In this document: positions 23,100 to 35,099 of the stretch, one piece after another | How the letters are laid out: each line of letters opens with the position of its first letter | Numbering within the stretch: position 1 is the first letter of the stretch | NCBI GenBank assembly: GCA_025738555.1 | Contig: JAOVFP010000005.1 | Span: 1,674,001-1,738,000 of the forward strand | Direction: 5' to 3' | From: Cyathus striatus | Lineage: Eukaryota; Basidiomycota; Agaricomycetes; Agaricales; Nidulariaceae | DNA length: 64,000 bases | The notes under the pieces: generated by a model | Told to the model about the DNA's origin: nothing | The model's input: the letters and a program-made list of their open reading frames with translations, nothing else | The model's database searches: none | Made by a program: the position numbers and the translations under genes

Positions 23100-24700
23100 G
23101 ACACTCTGCATTAAGCATGACACTAGGTGTTGAGTGTGATACTAGGTGTTGAGTGTGACACTATACGTTAAATGTGATACTAGGTGTTGAGTGTGACACT
23201 ATATGTTAAATGTGACACTATAAGCGTGACACTAGGTGTTGAGTGTGACTAAGCGTGACACTAAGCGTTGAGTGTAACTAAGTGTGACACTAAGTGTTGA
23301 GTGTAACTAAGCATTGAGTGTGACACTAAGCATTGAGTGTGACACTAAGCATTGAGTGTGACACTAAGCATTGAGTGTGACACTAAGCATTGAGTGTGAC
23401 ACTAAGCATTGAGTGTGACACTAAGCATTGAGTGTGACACTAAGCATTGAGTGTGACACTAAGCATTGAGTGTGACACTAAGCATTGAGTGTGACACTAA
23501 GCATTGAGTGTGACACTAAGCATTGAGTGTGACACTAAGCATTGAGTGTGACACTAAGCATTGAGTGTGACACTAAGCATTGAGTGTGACACTAAGCATT
23601 GAGTGTGACACTAAGCATTGAGTGTGACACTAAGCATTGAGTGTGACACTAAGCATTGAGTGTGACACTAAGCATTGAGTGTGACACTAAGCATTGAGTG
23701 TGACACTAAGCATTGAGTGTAACCAAGTGTGACACTAAGTGTTGAGTGTCACACTATACATTAAACATGACACTATGCATTAAGTGTGACACTAGGTGTT
23801 GAGTGTGACTAAGCGTGACACTAAGTGTTGAGTGTGACACTAAGCGTTGAGTGTGATACTAAACATTGAGTGTGACACTAAGCGTTGAGTGTGACACTAA
23901 ACATTGAGTGTGACACTAAGTGTTGAGTGTGACACTAAGTGTTGAGTGTGACACTAAGTGTTGAGTGTGACACTAAGTGTTGAGTGTGACACTAAGTGTT
24001 GAGTGCGACTAAGCGTGACACTAAGCGTTGAGTGTGACACTAAGTGTTGAGTGTGACACTAAACATTGAGTGTGACACTAAGCGTTGAGTGTGACACTAA
24101 ACATTGAGTGTGACACTAAACATTGAGTGTGACACTAAGTGTTGAGTGTGACACTAAGTGTTGAGTGTGACACTAAGTGTTGAGTGTGACACTAAGTGTT
24201 GAGTGCGACTAAGCGTGACACTAAGCGTTGAGTGTGACACTAAACATTGAGTGTGACACTAAGCATTGAGTGTGACACTAAACATTGAGTGTGACACTAA
24301 GCATTGAGTGTGACACTAAACATTGAGTGTGACACTAAGCGTTGAGTGTGACACTAAGCGTTGAGTGTCACACTAAGCGTTGAGTGTCACACTAAGTGTT
24401 GAGTGTCACACTATACATTGAGTGTGACACTATACATTAAACATGACACTATGCATTAAGTGTGACACTATACATTAAACATAACACTATACATTAAGCA
24501 TGACACTAAGTATTGAGTGTGACACTATGCATTAAGCATAACACTAAGTGATAAGTGTGACACTCTGCATTAAGCATGACACTAAGTGTTGAGTGTGACA
24601 CTATACATTAAGCATAACACTATGCATTAAGTGTGATACTATGCATTGAGAATGATACTATATATTGAGTGTATCATGGATTTTGTATAGTGTGACACTT
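23100..24700 (+). repeat. 19-bp minisatellite, about 80 units
   Basis: Unit GAGTGTGACACTAAGCATT. A perfect core of about 21 units spans 23,311-23,720; the rest is variant. The main variable site is AAGCGTTGAG, AAGCATTGAG or AAGTGTTGAG, that is CG, CA or TG. The edges degrade into ATTAAGC/ATTAAAC variants. Confidence 0.9.
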
Positions 24701-24850
24701 TTCACCTAGGGTTACACTTGACATGTGTGACAAGGCAGCAATGCATAAATCCACACAGAATCCATGCAGAATATGTATGGAATCCATATAGAATAATCAC
24801 CTCTAATAATAATAATAGCTACTATATAAATTCTGTATGGTATCTATACA

Positions 24851-24904
24851 GGTCTGTATGGGTCTGTACGGATCCGCACAGATCCGTACAGATCCATACA
24901 GACC
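24851..24904. repeat. Long hairpin
   Basis: Arms GGTCTGTATGGG and onward against GATCCGTACAGA and onward pair over 24 bp with one mismatch around a 6-nt loop (CGCACA). It is probably part of the subterminal structure of the surrounding element. Confidence 0.65.
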
Positions 24905-25004
24905 TCTTGGGGGAGTGTAAATTACTGGCTGGAGTCCATCAGGAATCTGTGGAATCCATGGAGTCCACCTGGAGTCTGGATGGAATGGGGGGGGGAGTGT
25001 AAAG

Positions 25005-25799
25005 ACCTCATACTACATGCTCTTTATATTTCGAAAATAGCCTTATTATTTTACTAGGCATATCATTGTAAGGCCTGTCAGCAGGCTACGTATGAAATCA
25101 CCTATAATACATAACCCACATCAGAATCTTTATCACAATACAATTGAGACTCATACCAGAGTCTTGTGCATGCATGCTGAACATGGCAGATTGAAGATGG
25201 AGAAAGATGAATTCAGCAGAATACAAAGATATTCTACCAAAGTCAATGTGATCCAAAAATCAACAAGTCATGTGCCAGACCAACCAACACCCTCAGAACC
25301 AAACAACCCCAAATCCAAACATCCCAATCCAGCTCAGACAACACTCATGGAATTGGACACAGCAATTGACAATGGCAGAAAAGCGACAACACTCAACATG
25401 TGTTGCCACACACATTTCACCAAAGCTATATTTTCCTTTACACTAGTTTACTCTCTAAATTTATATGACTCACATAGAATATTTACATATATAAACCCCT
25501 CTGTAGTCTAGCTACCTTCCCTCAGTGAAATACACCCCATTACATCTAATCCTATCCTCATCCAGTTGTGTTAAGGGTCAGTGGCTCTAGGATTGAGCAG
25601 CCCTTAATCAATTTATCACCCAAGCTCTTCATATTCACTCTGGTACAACTACTTTCTGTCTCATCAACTACAACTTCAAATCAATGAAGTGCAATAGTTG
25701 ACAGACACAACCATGCTCGCAAACAAAACTCAAGTCTACACATTGACAACCATACTCACTCTTACATCATCTCCTGACTATGTTTCTCCCAGCAACCTT
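25005..25799. other. No gene recognised
   Basis: A plus open frame at 25,092-25,511 (139 codons, Pro/Asn-rich middle) shows no domain. The rest is CpG-poor spacer. Confidence 0.35.
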
Positions 25800-25925
25800 T
25801 ACTTACACTGATCTTTAGCATTTACATAGCACCTCATTTGTACTTAGACTTTAGTTCTGTATCAAACTATGTCCTCACTTCTTGTCTGACTTGAGTTGTT
25901 CATTCTCACTTTCTCTCTCATTTGC
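25800..25925 (+). repeat. Remnant of an upstream tandem copy of the Ty3 element
   Basis: 126 bp immediately before the 5' LTR, repeated at 31,990-32,115 immediately before the 3' LTR. The sequence before an LTR should be internal 3' sequence, so this looks like the end of another element sharing the LTR at 25,926. Confidence 0.5.
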
Positions 25926-26132
25926 TGTAGAGGGTCATACAATTAATAGGCAATATTTGGCATTGCCGTTTTTGGACATATTGACATTACTTTACATATT
26001 TTACTATAAATACTGTATTCCCACATATTTGTACCTTAGTTCTTATTCTTGCACCCTGTCATAGACAGAATATATCAGTTCTGAAGTATGTCATGTGCAC
26101 TATAAGACTCTGTAGAGGACAAGCCCTCTACA
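25926..26132 (+). repeat. 5' LTR of the Ty3 element (207 bp)
   Basis: Begins TGTAGAGGGTC, ends CCCTCTACA. Its terminal part is a hairpin, TGTAGAGG-6nt-CCTCTACA. About eight differences separate it from the 3' LTR, all transitions. Confidence 0.8.
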
Positions 26133-26812
26133 CTTTTTTACTTCTTGCTTTCTGTCTACTTGTTCGTCTCCCACCATCGGCTGTGATCTGTCCTGATTGC
26201 TTATCACTGCAAGAGCCTATTACCATCACCATCATTGGATGTTTATGGTACTCCTGATGGGTAAAGGCAAAGCCTCTCAATCCACTAACCCCCCTTCTCA
26301 ACCACCATCACCTCCTTCTCAGGCGAACCCTCCAGGATCGCCATCCTCACCTCTCGCCCCGCTAGAGTCCCCAGCTAAGCCCCATGCGACTATAGAGGGT
26401 GACAAAATGGGATCTGGCTCTGGCTCTGGCACTGGTTCTGGATCTGGAATCATTGAAGTGGTTGAAGGTGCCAGCATGACAGCTGATCATGGCATCATCC
26501 AGTCTGCTGGCACTTCATCTGCTGTAAGAACTGATATGGCTGTTGATCCTTGCATCAACAAGCTCAAGGATGCTAATGCTGGACGAATGGAGGAAGATGA
26601 ATGATGTGCATATATCAAACAGGCTCTTACAGATCCTGCACTTGTCCAACTACAAGCAGACCTTGATAACCCTGTGGTTGATGTCGATAATATTTCTCTT
26701 GAACAACAATTGGAAGCTCTGTATGCTGTAAATCCTGATATTACTCATACTTGTATGAATGAATTATATAATAAAGCTGTTATGAAACTATGAAAGATGC
26801 CTGCTGCACCTG

Positions 26813-26987
26813 TGTAAGAGTTGGGTTAAGGTTTACAGTAGCACATAAGTAGACTTGCTTACATCACCACTCTTTAGTCTTTCTTACCATCATCCCTACA
26901 CCTGTGTAGCTAGTTTCTCCCTATAGAACTGGTCTTACACACTTGGGACTGAGGAAGGCTCACCCTGTAGAGGACTACACCTCTACA
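26813..26987 (+). mobile_element. 175-bp solo LTR inside gag
   Basis: Starts TGTAAGAGTTGG, ends CCTCTACA, flanked by ACCTG (26,808-26,812 and 26,988-26,992). Insert plus duplication is 180 bp, and the gag frame continues across it. The 3' end has the same TGTAGAGG-6nt-CCTCTACA hairpin as the host LTR, so it is a related family. Confidence 0.8.
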
Positions 26988-29900
26988 ACCTGGCTTAGTA
27001 GAAGATGGTCCCGAATTTGTTAAAGCTGCTATGATATTAATGAAAAGTCTTTTACATATCTATCATTCCACTAGAAGAAAAGCATATAAGGAAGATCCTC
27101 ATTGATCTTCAACTCCTATGTTGACTGTTACTATCAATCCATTGGATCCATTATTCCCTTGGAATGAACAAAGACCTGTACTACAAGAAGTCAGTAAGAC
27201 TAATGTGAATTATCAAAATGATGAACCTTTGCATCCTAATGTTCATTCACATATTGCTCCAAATGGTCATATTGGCTGGGCCTTGTTATGGGATGATCAT
27301 GTAGCACTACAATGTATGCATGTCAGAGATATATCTCAACACCAGTTTATGGAGATTGAAGACCAATTGGTAGCCTTCAACAATGGTCATCCAGTAGAAT
27401 TAGATCCCTACAAGCGTGTTCCCATTGAATATTGTGACCCTAATTGAGACCCTAGGGAACTAGGGCCTCTGCCAGTTAACTACTTTACTTGGCCTTCTCT
27501 GTCCCCATCGCCATCTGTATCTATTGCTTTACAACCGAAATCATCCACACCATCTAGTAGAGTCCCCTCTGTACAGCTTGTGAATAGCAAGTGTGATAAT
27601 ACTCCTTTGGTACCCCAATATCATGATATGATTCATGATGTTTCTCCAACTTCGAATCAGGAGGGATTGATTCAGGAGACACAGTGTCTTCATAAGGAAG
27701 AAATGCATACACAGATTCTTACCATGATACAAAGCTATTTAGCAGAGCATCTAAAGCTACCCAATGGGTGTTGTCCCATCTGCACTGAGTCCAAAACTAT
27801 TGGATGATTTTCAGGCACAAGTTCACTGTTTAATGAAATGGATAAGTGGCTAGTAGACTTATGTTTGTATATGAGTCTCCTTACTTTAGGAGGTCCAGAA
27901 AGGGAACAGGAGCATATTCTCATGCTTAGAGAATACCTTGAGGGACCTGCTTTGATATGGTTTCATAATGAAGTTCTTAATCCATTCTTGGCAAAGGAAA
28001 AATTGTCCTTTGAAGAGATCATGACTGGGTTATATGATTGATTTGTCCATAATAATATGGATGACACTGGCATGACAGGCTTCTATGCTATATGGTATAA
28101 GGCTTCTGAGGGAGTGCAAACTCTCTATGATACGATGATTGAGTATTCCAACAGTATGTCTCAGCCTGCTGATGAGAAAACATTCCATCAAACATTTGTC
28201 AATGCTTTACCTGACAATATCTGCAAGCATGTCATGATCCAGAAAGAACTTAATCCGAAGGTTCACCCAGTAAAACTTTTCCTACATGAAGCCATTAAAT
28301 ATGAGCTCAATAAATGAATGTATACAAGTAATGAGACTTACTTGGATCATTTCATTCATCCTTTGACAACCAAAACTACTTCTGTCCATGCTAATAGTTC
28401 CAATGCTCAGCCTCAATGGCAGGGTACTGGTGTCTGCTTTGCTCTGTTAGTCTTGCGTTCTGCAGACCAACCTTCGTCCACTGCTCTGAACCCAAGTGCA
28501 TCTCAATCAAGACAACCACTGGGAATGCAAGGGACTTCTTCAGGCCACATTACTAAGTCCTCTACTCTAGTACCTAAGCCTGTTATTACTAAGCCTGAAT
28601 ACAAAGATGCTAGGCCTTCTGGGTCTGGTAATGCTAAGGATGTTAGGCAACCTTCAGCGAAGTTGGAAGTGTGTTTCAATTGTAACAAACCTGGTCATTT
28701 CATTAAAAATTGTCCACATCCTCAACGTGATCAAGTCCGAGCAGCTCACTCAGTCGCTAATGGGGAAACATCTGATGGCAAAGATGAATCTTCACCATCT
28801 GGTGAGTCCACATCACTGCCTGAAGGTGGGGGTTCAGACCAGGAAGATGGACACCACTCCGAAATGGAATATGGTCCCAATGCTCACATGGAAGTCAAAG
28901 AGAATGATTATAGTCATGATGACTTTTCGGACCACATTTCTATGATGTGTATCTTACCTATTCATGATAAGGAAAACATCAATGTCAACTCGGATGATGA
29001 TCTGCCAGAACTCCAAGATGTGTCTGATAGTGAAGATGAGGAGGATGACAATGTTGTACTGGCAACCTCACTAGGTTATTATGTTGATGTTCTGTCCACC
29101 CCAGTGACTGAGCCTAAATCATGCTCCCAGCATGATAACTTTGTTACCAAGAATGCAGTTGACATTACAATTGAAGATTCACTATCACCCAATGCTCAAT
29201 CTCCAGAGTATGAGTATACCAATGTTGACATTGAATTGGAATCATCAGAGCTAGAGGAGCTTGGTGTGGCTAGGGCTGCAACAATTGTTTGCCCCCTGAG
29301 TGCAATACATAAAAACCCTCCAAAGACTATAATCCAGCATGTAACATTGAAGACTACCAAAGATGTTATTGATCGTCTCAAGATTCTGCATGATGAGAAA
29401 CAATGTTTGACAATGTTTACCAAAGTAGGAAAGATTAAAGCATGGGTGCTCTGGGACTCTGGAAGCACCACCACTGGCATAACTCCGTCTTATGCCCAAG
29501 TAGTTGAAATTCCCGTCAGTCAACTTTCTGAGGAATATATCCTTCAACTTGGAACTGTCAGGAGCAGGTCTATTGTTAAATTTGGAACATACCTTAATCC
29601 TGACCTACCAGGATGTGTTAAGCCAATTTATGCAGATGTCACCAACTTCAATTATTATGACATGATCATAGGCACTCCTATGATGTTAGCTAACAAAGTC
29701 TTACTGGACTTTGATAAATCTCAAGTAATATTTAATGGCATAGCAATTCCTGCAGTAGAGGTTGATCTTTCAGACACTGATAGCTGCCTTCAGCGCTATC
29801 GTACTATTGAAAAGGGAATTAAATGATGCCATCCAGGAAGGCATAAACCGCCTTCCCTCAAGGAAGAGCCCAATAAAGAAGGGATCAGAACTCTTAACCC

Positions 29901-30085
29901 TCTACCAATGAATCACCCTAATGTTTTGCTGAAATCCAATGATTCTTTGGTCCATGAATTTACTCCTCAAATACCATCTAAACCTGTGATTTCACCTACT
30001 CTAAAGTCTTTGAAAACTAGTATTTGTTCAACTTATGTTGAACCTTCAACTCTTTATTGTGAACCTACTTCTTTGTTATATCCAT

Positions 30086-30682
30086 GACAATCCCTGTGCC
30101 ATTGGAGTCAACTCCGGGTTTACTCCGCTTTTAGTATGTTTCCTCCAGACTATGTATACTTGTTATATATCGAACTCTTCCTTACTAATGTTTACTTGTA
30201 TCTGTTTACTTGTTCCTTCCCTTTAATATTACTACCTCATTCTCCGGCCGTGGCCATTTCTCCTATGACTATAATCTAGAGGCATACTACTAGTTTACCA
30301 TGTTCTACATTTCATGGAGTTTACTTAACCCTAGGATGCCACATACCCATGGGCATTACTCCGTATGCATTCGGACAAAGTAGTTTACTATATAAACTAC
30401 TCCTGTAATGTAGATAGACTTCAGTTTCGAATCAACTATGTTTACACCCTTCTCCCACTTGGGCCTTGAGCCAACTCCGCTATTTTGCCACTTACTCTGC
30501 TTTGTTCTAAATATGGAACTGGAAGTCCAAGGGGCGCAACACACAAGTTGAAGCCAACGTTCCACTACTCCTGTACTTGTTCATCATCTCCACACACCCT
30601 ACTAACATTGTACAAGTTACTCCGCTATTAGACTATCTACTCCGAGGTTCTTGTCTCTAGTGGAATAGAACAGGATGTGACA
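30086..30682 (+). mobile_element. Solo LTR (about 597 bp) between protease and RT
   Basis: Starts (T)GACAATCCCTGT, ends ACAGGATGTGACA, with imperfect flanks TCCAT (30,081-30,085) and TTCAT (30,683-30,687). Removing 602 bp restores the reading frame from protease into the RT region. It has many ACTCCG words, so it retains CpG unlike its surroundings and is younger. Confidence 0.65.
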
Positions 30683-32115
30683 TTCATCTAAAGTCAAGGT
30701 TGAGCATCTTGTTTCAGATAATGTGGTAACTGCTCCAGCTAAGACATCAAGGTCTGAACCACTTTTGGACTGACTGGTTACTGATCCTCAACATGATTGG
30801 ATACATGATCCTCATATGCCAGGCAAATGGAACCACATGGTCTCAGATCTTCATATGACTAATAATAATTATACTCATAAACACAGTATCTTCTTCTGAA
30901 ACCCATCAGATGATGAGGTATCTAGTCCTGAACCTTTTGCTCTGACTCTTGTTCCATCTCAGTCAATGCACCACATTTGCTTACAAACTGAACCTGATTA
31001 TGAATGATCTCTAAAAGATCTGTGCCATAGATACAAAAAACCAAAGACTGCTACTTCTCCACCTTGGTATACTTCTCAGGAGAAAGGCAAGCAACATGCT
31101 ATATTTTTGGAAACAGATATCCCTAACCTTCAGCAAAACTGGTACAACAACTACCAAGATATTGTTAATGGGACACCAGACAAGTTACCACCCTTTCGGG
31201 ATGTGAATCATGAGATACATTTGATTGATGAATCTAAACAATATAAGTACCACCTTCCTAAATGTCCTGATTCACTACATTCACAATTCCATGAGAAGTG
31301 CAAATGATATCAGAATGCAGGATGGTGGGAACCACATTCTGCCACTCAAGCTGCCCCTCTTCTATGTCTTAGTAAAAAGAATGGCCAGTTACGGACTGTT
31401 ATAGATGCTTGTCAACATAATGACAACACAGTAAAGGATGTAACTCCTTTACCAGATCAAGACATCATATGAGAAGACGTTGCATGGGCTTGTTACCATT
31501 CTAAGATTGATTTGACTGATGCTTATGAACAAGTTCACATCTGGCCAGAGGATGTAGAAAAACTGCTTTTGCTACAATAAAGGGAACATATGTTAGTCAT
31601 ATCATGCAGCAGGGTGATTGTAACACTCCTGCAATGTTCCAACATATGATAACATATGTGTTTCATGATGTGATTGGTCATTTTCTGCATGTTTACATTG
31701 ACAATATTTTTATATACTCAGACACTATTGAAGAGCATGAATCTGCACTCAAATTAGTTTTTGATCATTTATGCGAAAATCAATTATTCTTGCAATGGCC
31801 TAAATGTCAATTGTATGCAGAACATATTGAATGTCTTGGTCATATCATTGACAACAATGGTATTCATCCCGATGCTGATAAATTAGCTCACATCCATGAT
31901 TGGAAAACCCCTCAGACCTATAACAAAGTCCAGCACTTTATTCGATTGGTGAATTATGTTGCACACTTTCTTCCAAACATCTCCTCTTATACTTACACTG
32001 ATCTTTAGCATTTACATAGCACCTCATTTGTACTTAGACTTTAGTTCTGTATCAAACTATATCCTCACTTCTTGTCTGACTTGAGTTGTTCATTCTCACT
32101 TTTTCTCTCATTTGC

Positions 32116-32322
32116 TGTAGAGGGTCATACAATTAATAGGCAATGTTTGGCATTGCCGTTTTTGGACATATTGACATTACTTTACATATTTTACTATAAA
32201 TACTGTATTCCCACATATTTGTACCTTAGTTCTTATTCTTGCACCCTGTCATAGACAGAATATATTGGTTCTGAAGTACATTATGTGCACTATAAGACTC
32301 CATAGAGGACAAGCCCTCTACA
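32116..32322 (+). repeat. 3' LTR of the Ty3 element (207 bp)
   Basis: Begins TGTAGAGGGTC, ends CCCTCTACA. Preceded by the same 126 bp as the 5' LTR. The polyprotein breaks off exactly where that shared segment starts (31,990). Confidence 0.8.
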
Positions 32323-35099
32323 TTTTCCCTCCATCTCTCATCTGCACTTGTACATCACCATAAATACTGCAATTTCACAATAGGAATACAGGAGCCTAGT
32401 ATTCCACCCTAAAAAATTGCAGTAAATACTGCAAAAAGGTTATTGAAGGTCTCATTATGCTCCCAAGTCTCTCTCCTCATGTTCTTATTCTTCAACCAAA
32501 GACCTACTAAGGCCTGACCCGGAGGCTGTGCAACCTAGAATATCCAACACCTTTAGCTCTCCCCCACAACTGGGGTAACTGCAAAAAGAAGTGCAGCTCT
32601 ATGACTTAGTCCACTGTATTGATTCCTTCCCAATGCACAACTTGCACAGGTGAGAGAGTTGAATCAGAGACTAAATCAAACCAATCAGAGTGAACATGTG
32701 ACTGAATTCTCAAAGCTGTAAATATGACTTTCTACAGTTGTACAGGATGGTTACCAACAGGTGGAAACCATATTGTACATGTACCATATCAAGCTTGACT
32801 CTACCCTCATATGGTATGGTATTTATGAGTACCATAACCATACCATAGCCATTTTGTATGGTTATGGTTGGCAGCTCTAACTGTAATCACTTTTTCATGA
32901 AGTTGCATATTGGTTTAGTATTCAGGATTTTCATTGACATTATAAAACAGTTGATTCTTATGAAGATATTAAAGCACTCTGACTAGATCTTGCAATTCAG
33001 AAAGTCCACTTATTAACTCCTGACCAAAAAATACAAACAGCCAACACAAAAAACAATGAGGTGTATGAGATGTAGACAACATCATGAGTAATCTGATCAT
33101 TACCTTTCCACAAGGTTTCTGATTGATCATATTTATGTAATTGGTGGCTGCATGACAGTCAACAATTAAGAATTTTACAATAGTTTACATCTAAGCTTCA
33201 GTAAATTTAGCAAAGCCTACCACTGAGTTTAATTCCTATTATCAACTTCAATTAACAGTCATTTACCTGTAGACTCTAATGAATTTACTAATTAATTACA
33301 ATATTTGTGTGCCTACCCCTGGGTCCATATACTTCTTCCTATTCTCTATTTTTAGATAATAGGAAAATTAATAGATTATAACTACATACTTTTGCAGTCC
33401 TACAACTAATAGCTGACTGGTGGACTCCACTGGAATTCAGCATAATTTAAACCCCTTATTAGCATAGATCATTCACACACTAGCTGACAGTCTGGGACCT
33501 CTACCACAGCTACTAAGCACAACCTGTATATATTTACTGTACTAATTCAAATAGTTCATCACCCTTGGGTCTGCATGACAGGTCTAAGTGGTAGGAGCTT
33601 TCATCATATTGCAAAAAGTACTGTGACATAGAAATTTCAGCACCTGGTCAAAGGTAGGTGCCCCATTCCATAAACACCAATACAAAACATGTAATGTTGT
33701 CATATTGTAATGGTAAAAATGAGTGAAAATATTGAAATAATTCAAAGAAAAGTGTTTATCTTCTTCTAACCTTTGGTTCAAGCCTGAGCCAGAGAATTTT
33801 TTAAATTGTACTCACCAGGCCTTTCATCAAGTGCCTTTGTGATACTTTACAAAGTATGAAATTTCATTCTGTGAGGGGGGGCCCATTGTGTCTGACTGAC
33901 AAACTATTTGAATTGGTACAATAACTAGATATACTAGATATAAAAATAGGAAATATTTGCTCTATGGTAGGTAGTGGTATGTTACACATATTAGATATTT
34001 GTTCCAATGCCTCTCAGTTCTACCATATGATAGCAACCAGTTCTGTCACTCTTTCTCATCAATTGTTATTGAGTTCCAGATTTTTATTCTTCAGTACTCT
34101 CAATGGTATTGGTGGCTCCTTTCACAACATAAAAGAATGTGCTTAACATTACATTAGTCTCAAGTATTATTCTTGTTATCGGTAATAATATAATATGAGC
34201 TTTCTAAAGTGTTTAATTTTGGCATTTTTAATTTTACATTTTTCTCTCTTTGAACTGTTTGAACAAGATCTAGATGACATAGTTGGTAATTCCTAAGTGT
34301 GATAGTTAGATAAGATAGAAAAGCAAGACCCTGAAAAGTTAGCAATTCATGAGTTATCTATATTAGACATATTGTAGTAATCAGGGAAGCCAGGCATACC
34401 TGATGTGAACAATTACAGATCTATACACATAATGTAAAATTCTATTCAAAAATGAGTAATACTGCACAGCTTTCCTGATGTATTGAATCAGCAAAAAGTA
34501 CAATCATAACATACTAGCTTGACCATAGAGTTGCAAAAATATATAAAAGCAGTAAAAAGTTAAATGTAGCATCAAAAAAAAAAATACAACAAGAAATAAA
34601 TGTGAAAAATTGAAAAACAATGGAAAAAAAAAAGAAGAAAAAAGAACTAATACAGTATGATTAGTTAAACATAATATTTGATAGGTGAAGTAAAACAATT
34701 TGTCCAGTCACAACCATGGAAAAATTTTGATAAGTCTAACCTGCATAATATAATCTGTCCCATGATAGAAATAGTGTCAAAATCACATAATCCTGCTCTT
34801 AAATAATGTGGAACCCATAAAAGTATATCACCATTCTTGCTTTTAACCCAGCCATCAATATGACATGAGACATATATACAGGGGCCCCCAAGTGAAAATA
34901 AGATATTGAAATGATCTAAATAACAAGAAATTCAGACAAAAATCTCATAATGTCTATCAAAATAAAATACATACTGGGAGTCAATTGTACATTTTTGACA
35001 TTTTTATTATTATTCATAAAGTAGTTACACATTAAGAAATCAATATATTTTTGATGAATACTGCAAGTAAATTATTTAGTTCAAATCAATTGTTCTCAT
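32323..35099. other. No gene recognised; repeat debris
   Basis: CpG-poor AT-rich sequence. There is an inverted repeat at about 32,808-32,865 (TGGTATGG against CCATACCA words) and a fragment near 33,430-33,530 resembling the termini at 20,100 and 14,746. A-rich and T-rich tracts lie around 34,560-34,640. No coding sequence supported. Confidence 0.4.

Larger units (their letters stand above)
20201..25004. mobile_element. Candidate TIR element with C-tract termini
   Basis: The left end CTTTACACTC plus a long C-run pairs with the right end, a G-run plus GAGTGTAAAG (24,995-25,004). Beyond the runs, CCAGACTCTGGGTGGAC on the left matches CCAGACTCCAGGTGGAC on the reverse of the right. That gives terminal inverted repeats of roughly 50 bp with subterminal TGGACTCCA motifs. 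No target duplication is obvious and no transposase was recognised. It encloses a pyrimidine-rich tract, one inverted-repeat arm and the minisatellite, so it may be a composite. Confidence 0.5.
26197..31989 (+). pseudogene. Ty3/gypsy polyprotein, decayed and 3'-truncated
   Basis: Gag, protease and part of reverse transcriptase are recognisable. Frame 1 is continuous from 26,197 to 30,085 if the solo LTR at 26,813 is ignored, and is broken only by TGA codons (26,602; 26,792; 27,445; 27,805; 28,039; 28,315; 29,824 region). The Gag zinc knuckle is CFNCNKPGHFIKNC (CX2CX4HX4C, near 28,670). The retropepsin has LWDSGSTTTG (29,451) and later IIGTPMM. Reverse transcriptase starts near 31,100 with KIDLTDAYEQV (31,501) and VYIDNIFIYSD (31,690). 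It needs a one-base frameshift near 31,570 and stops at 31,989. RNase H and integrase are missing. Two solo LTRs are nested in it. It is dead, and its stops are explained by CGA to TGA. Confidence 0.85.

Noticed and set aside
23100..24700. CRISPR array
   Set aside because: The repeats are contiguous 19-bp units without spacers, in a eukaryotic context; it is a minisatellite.
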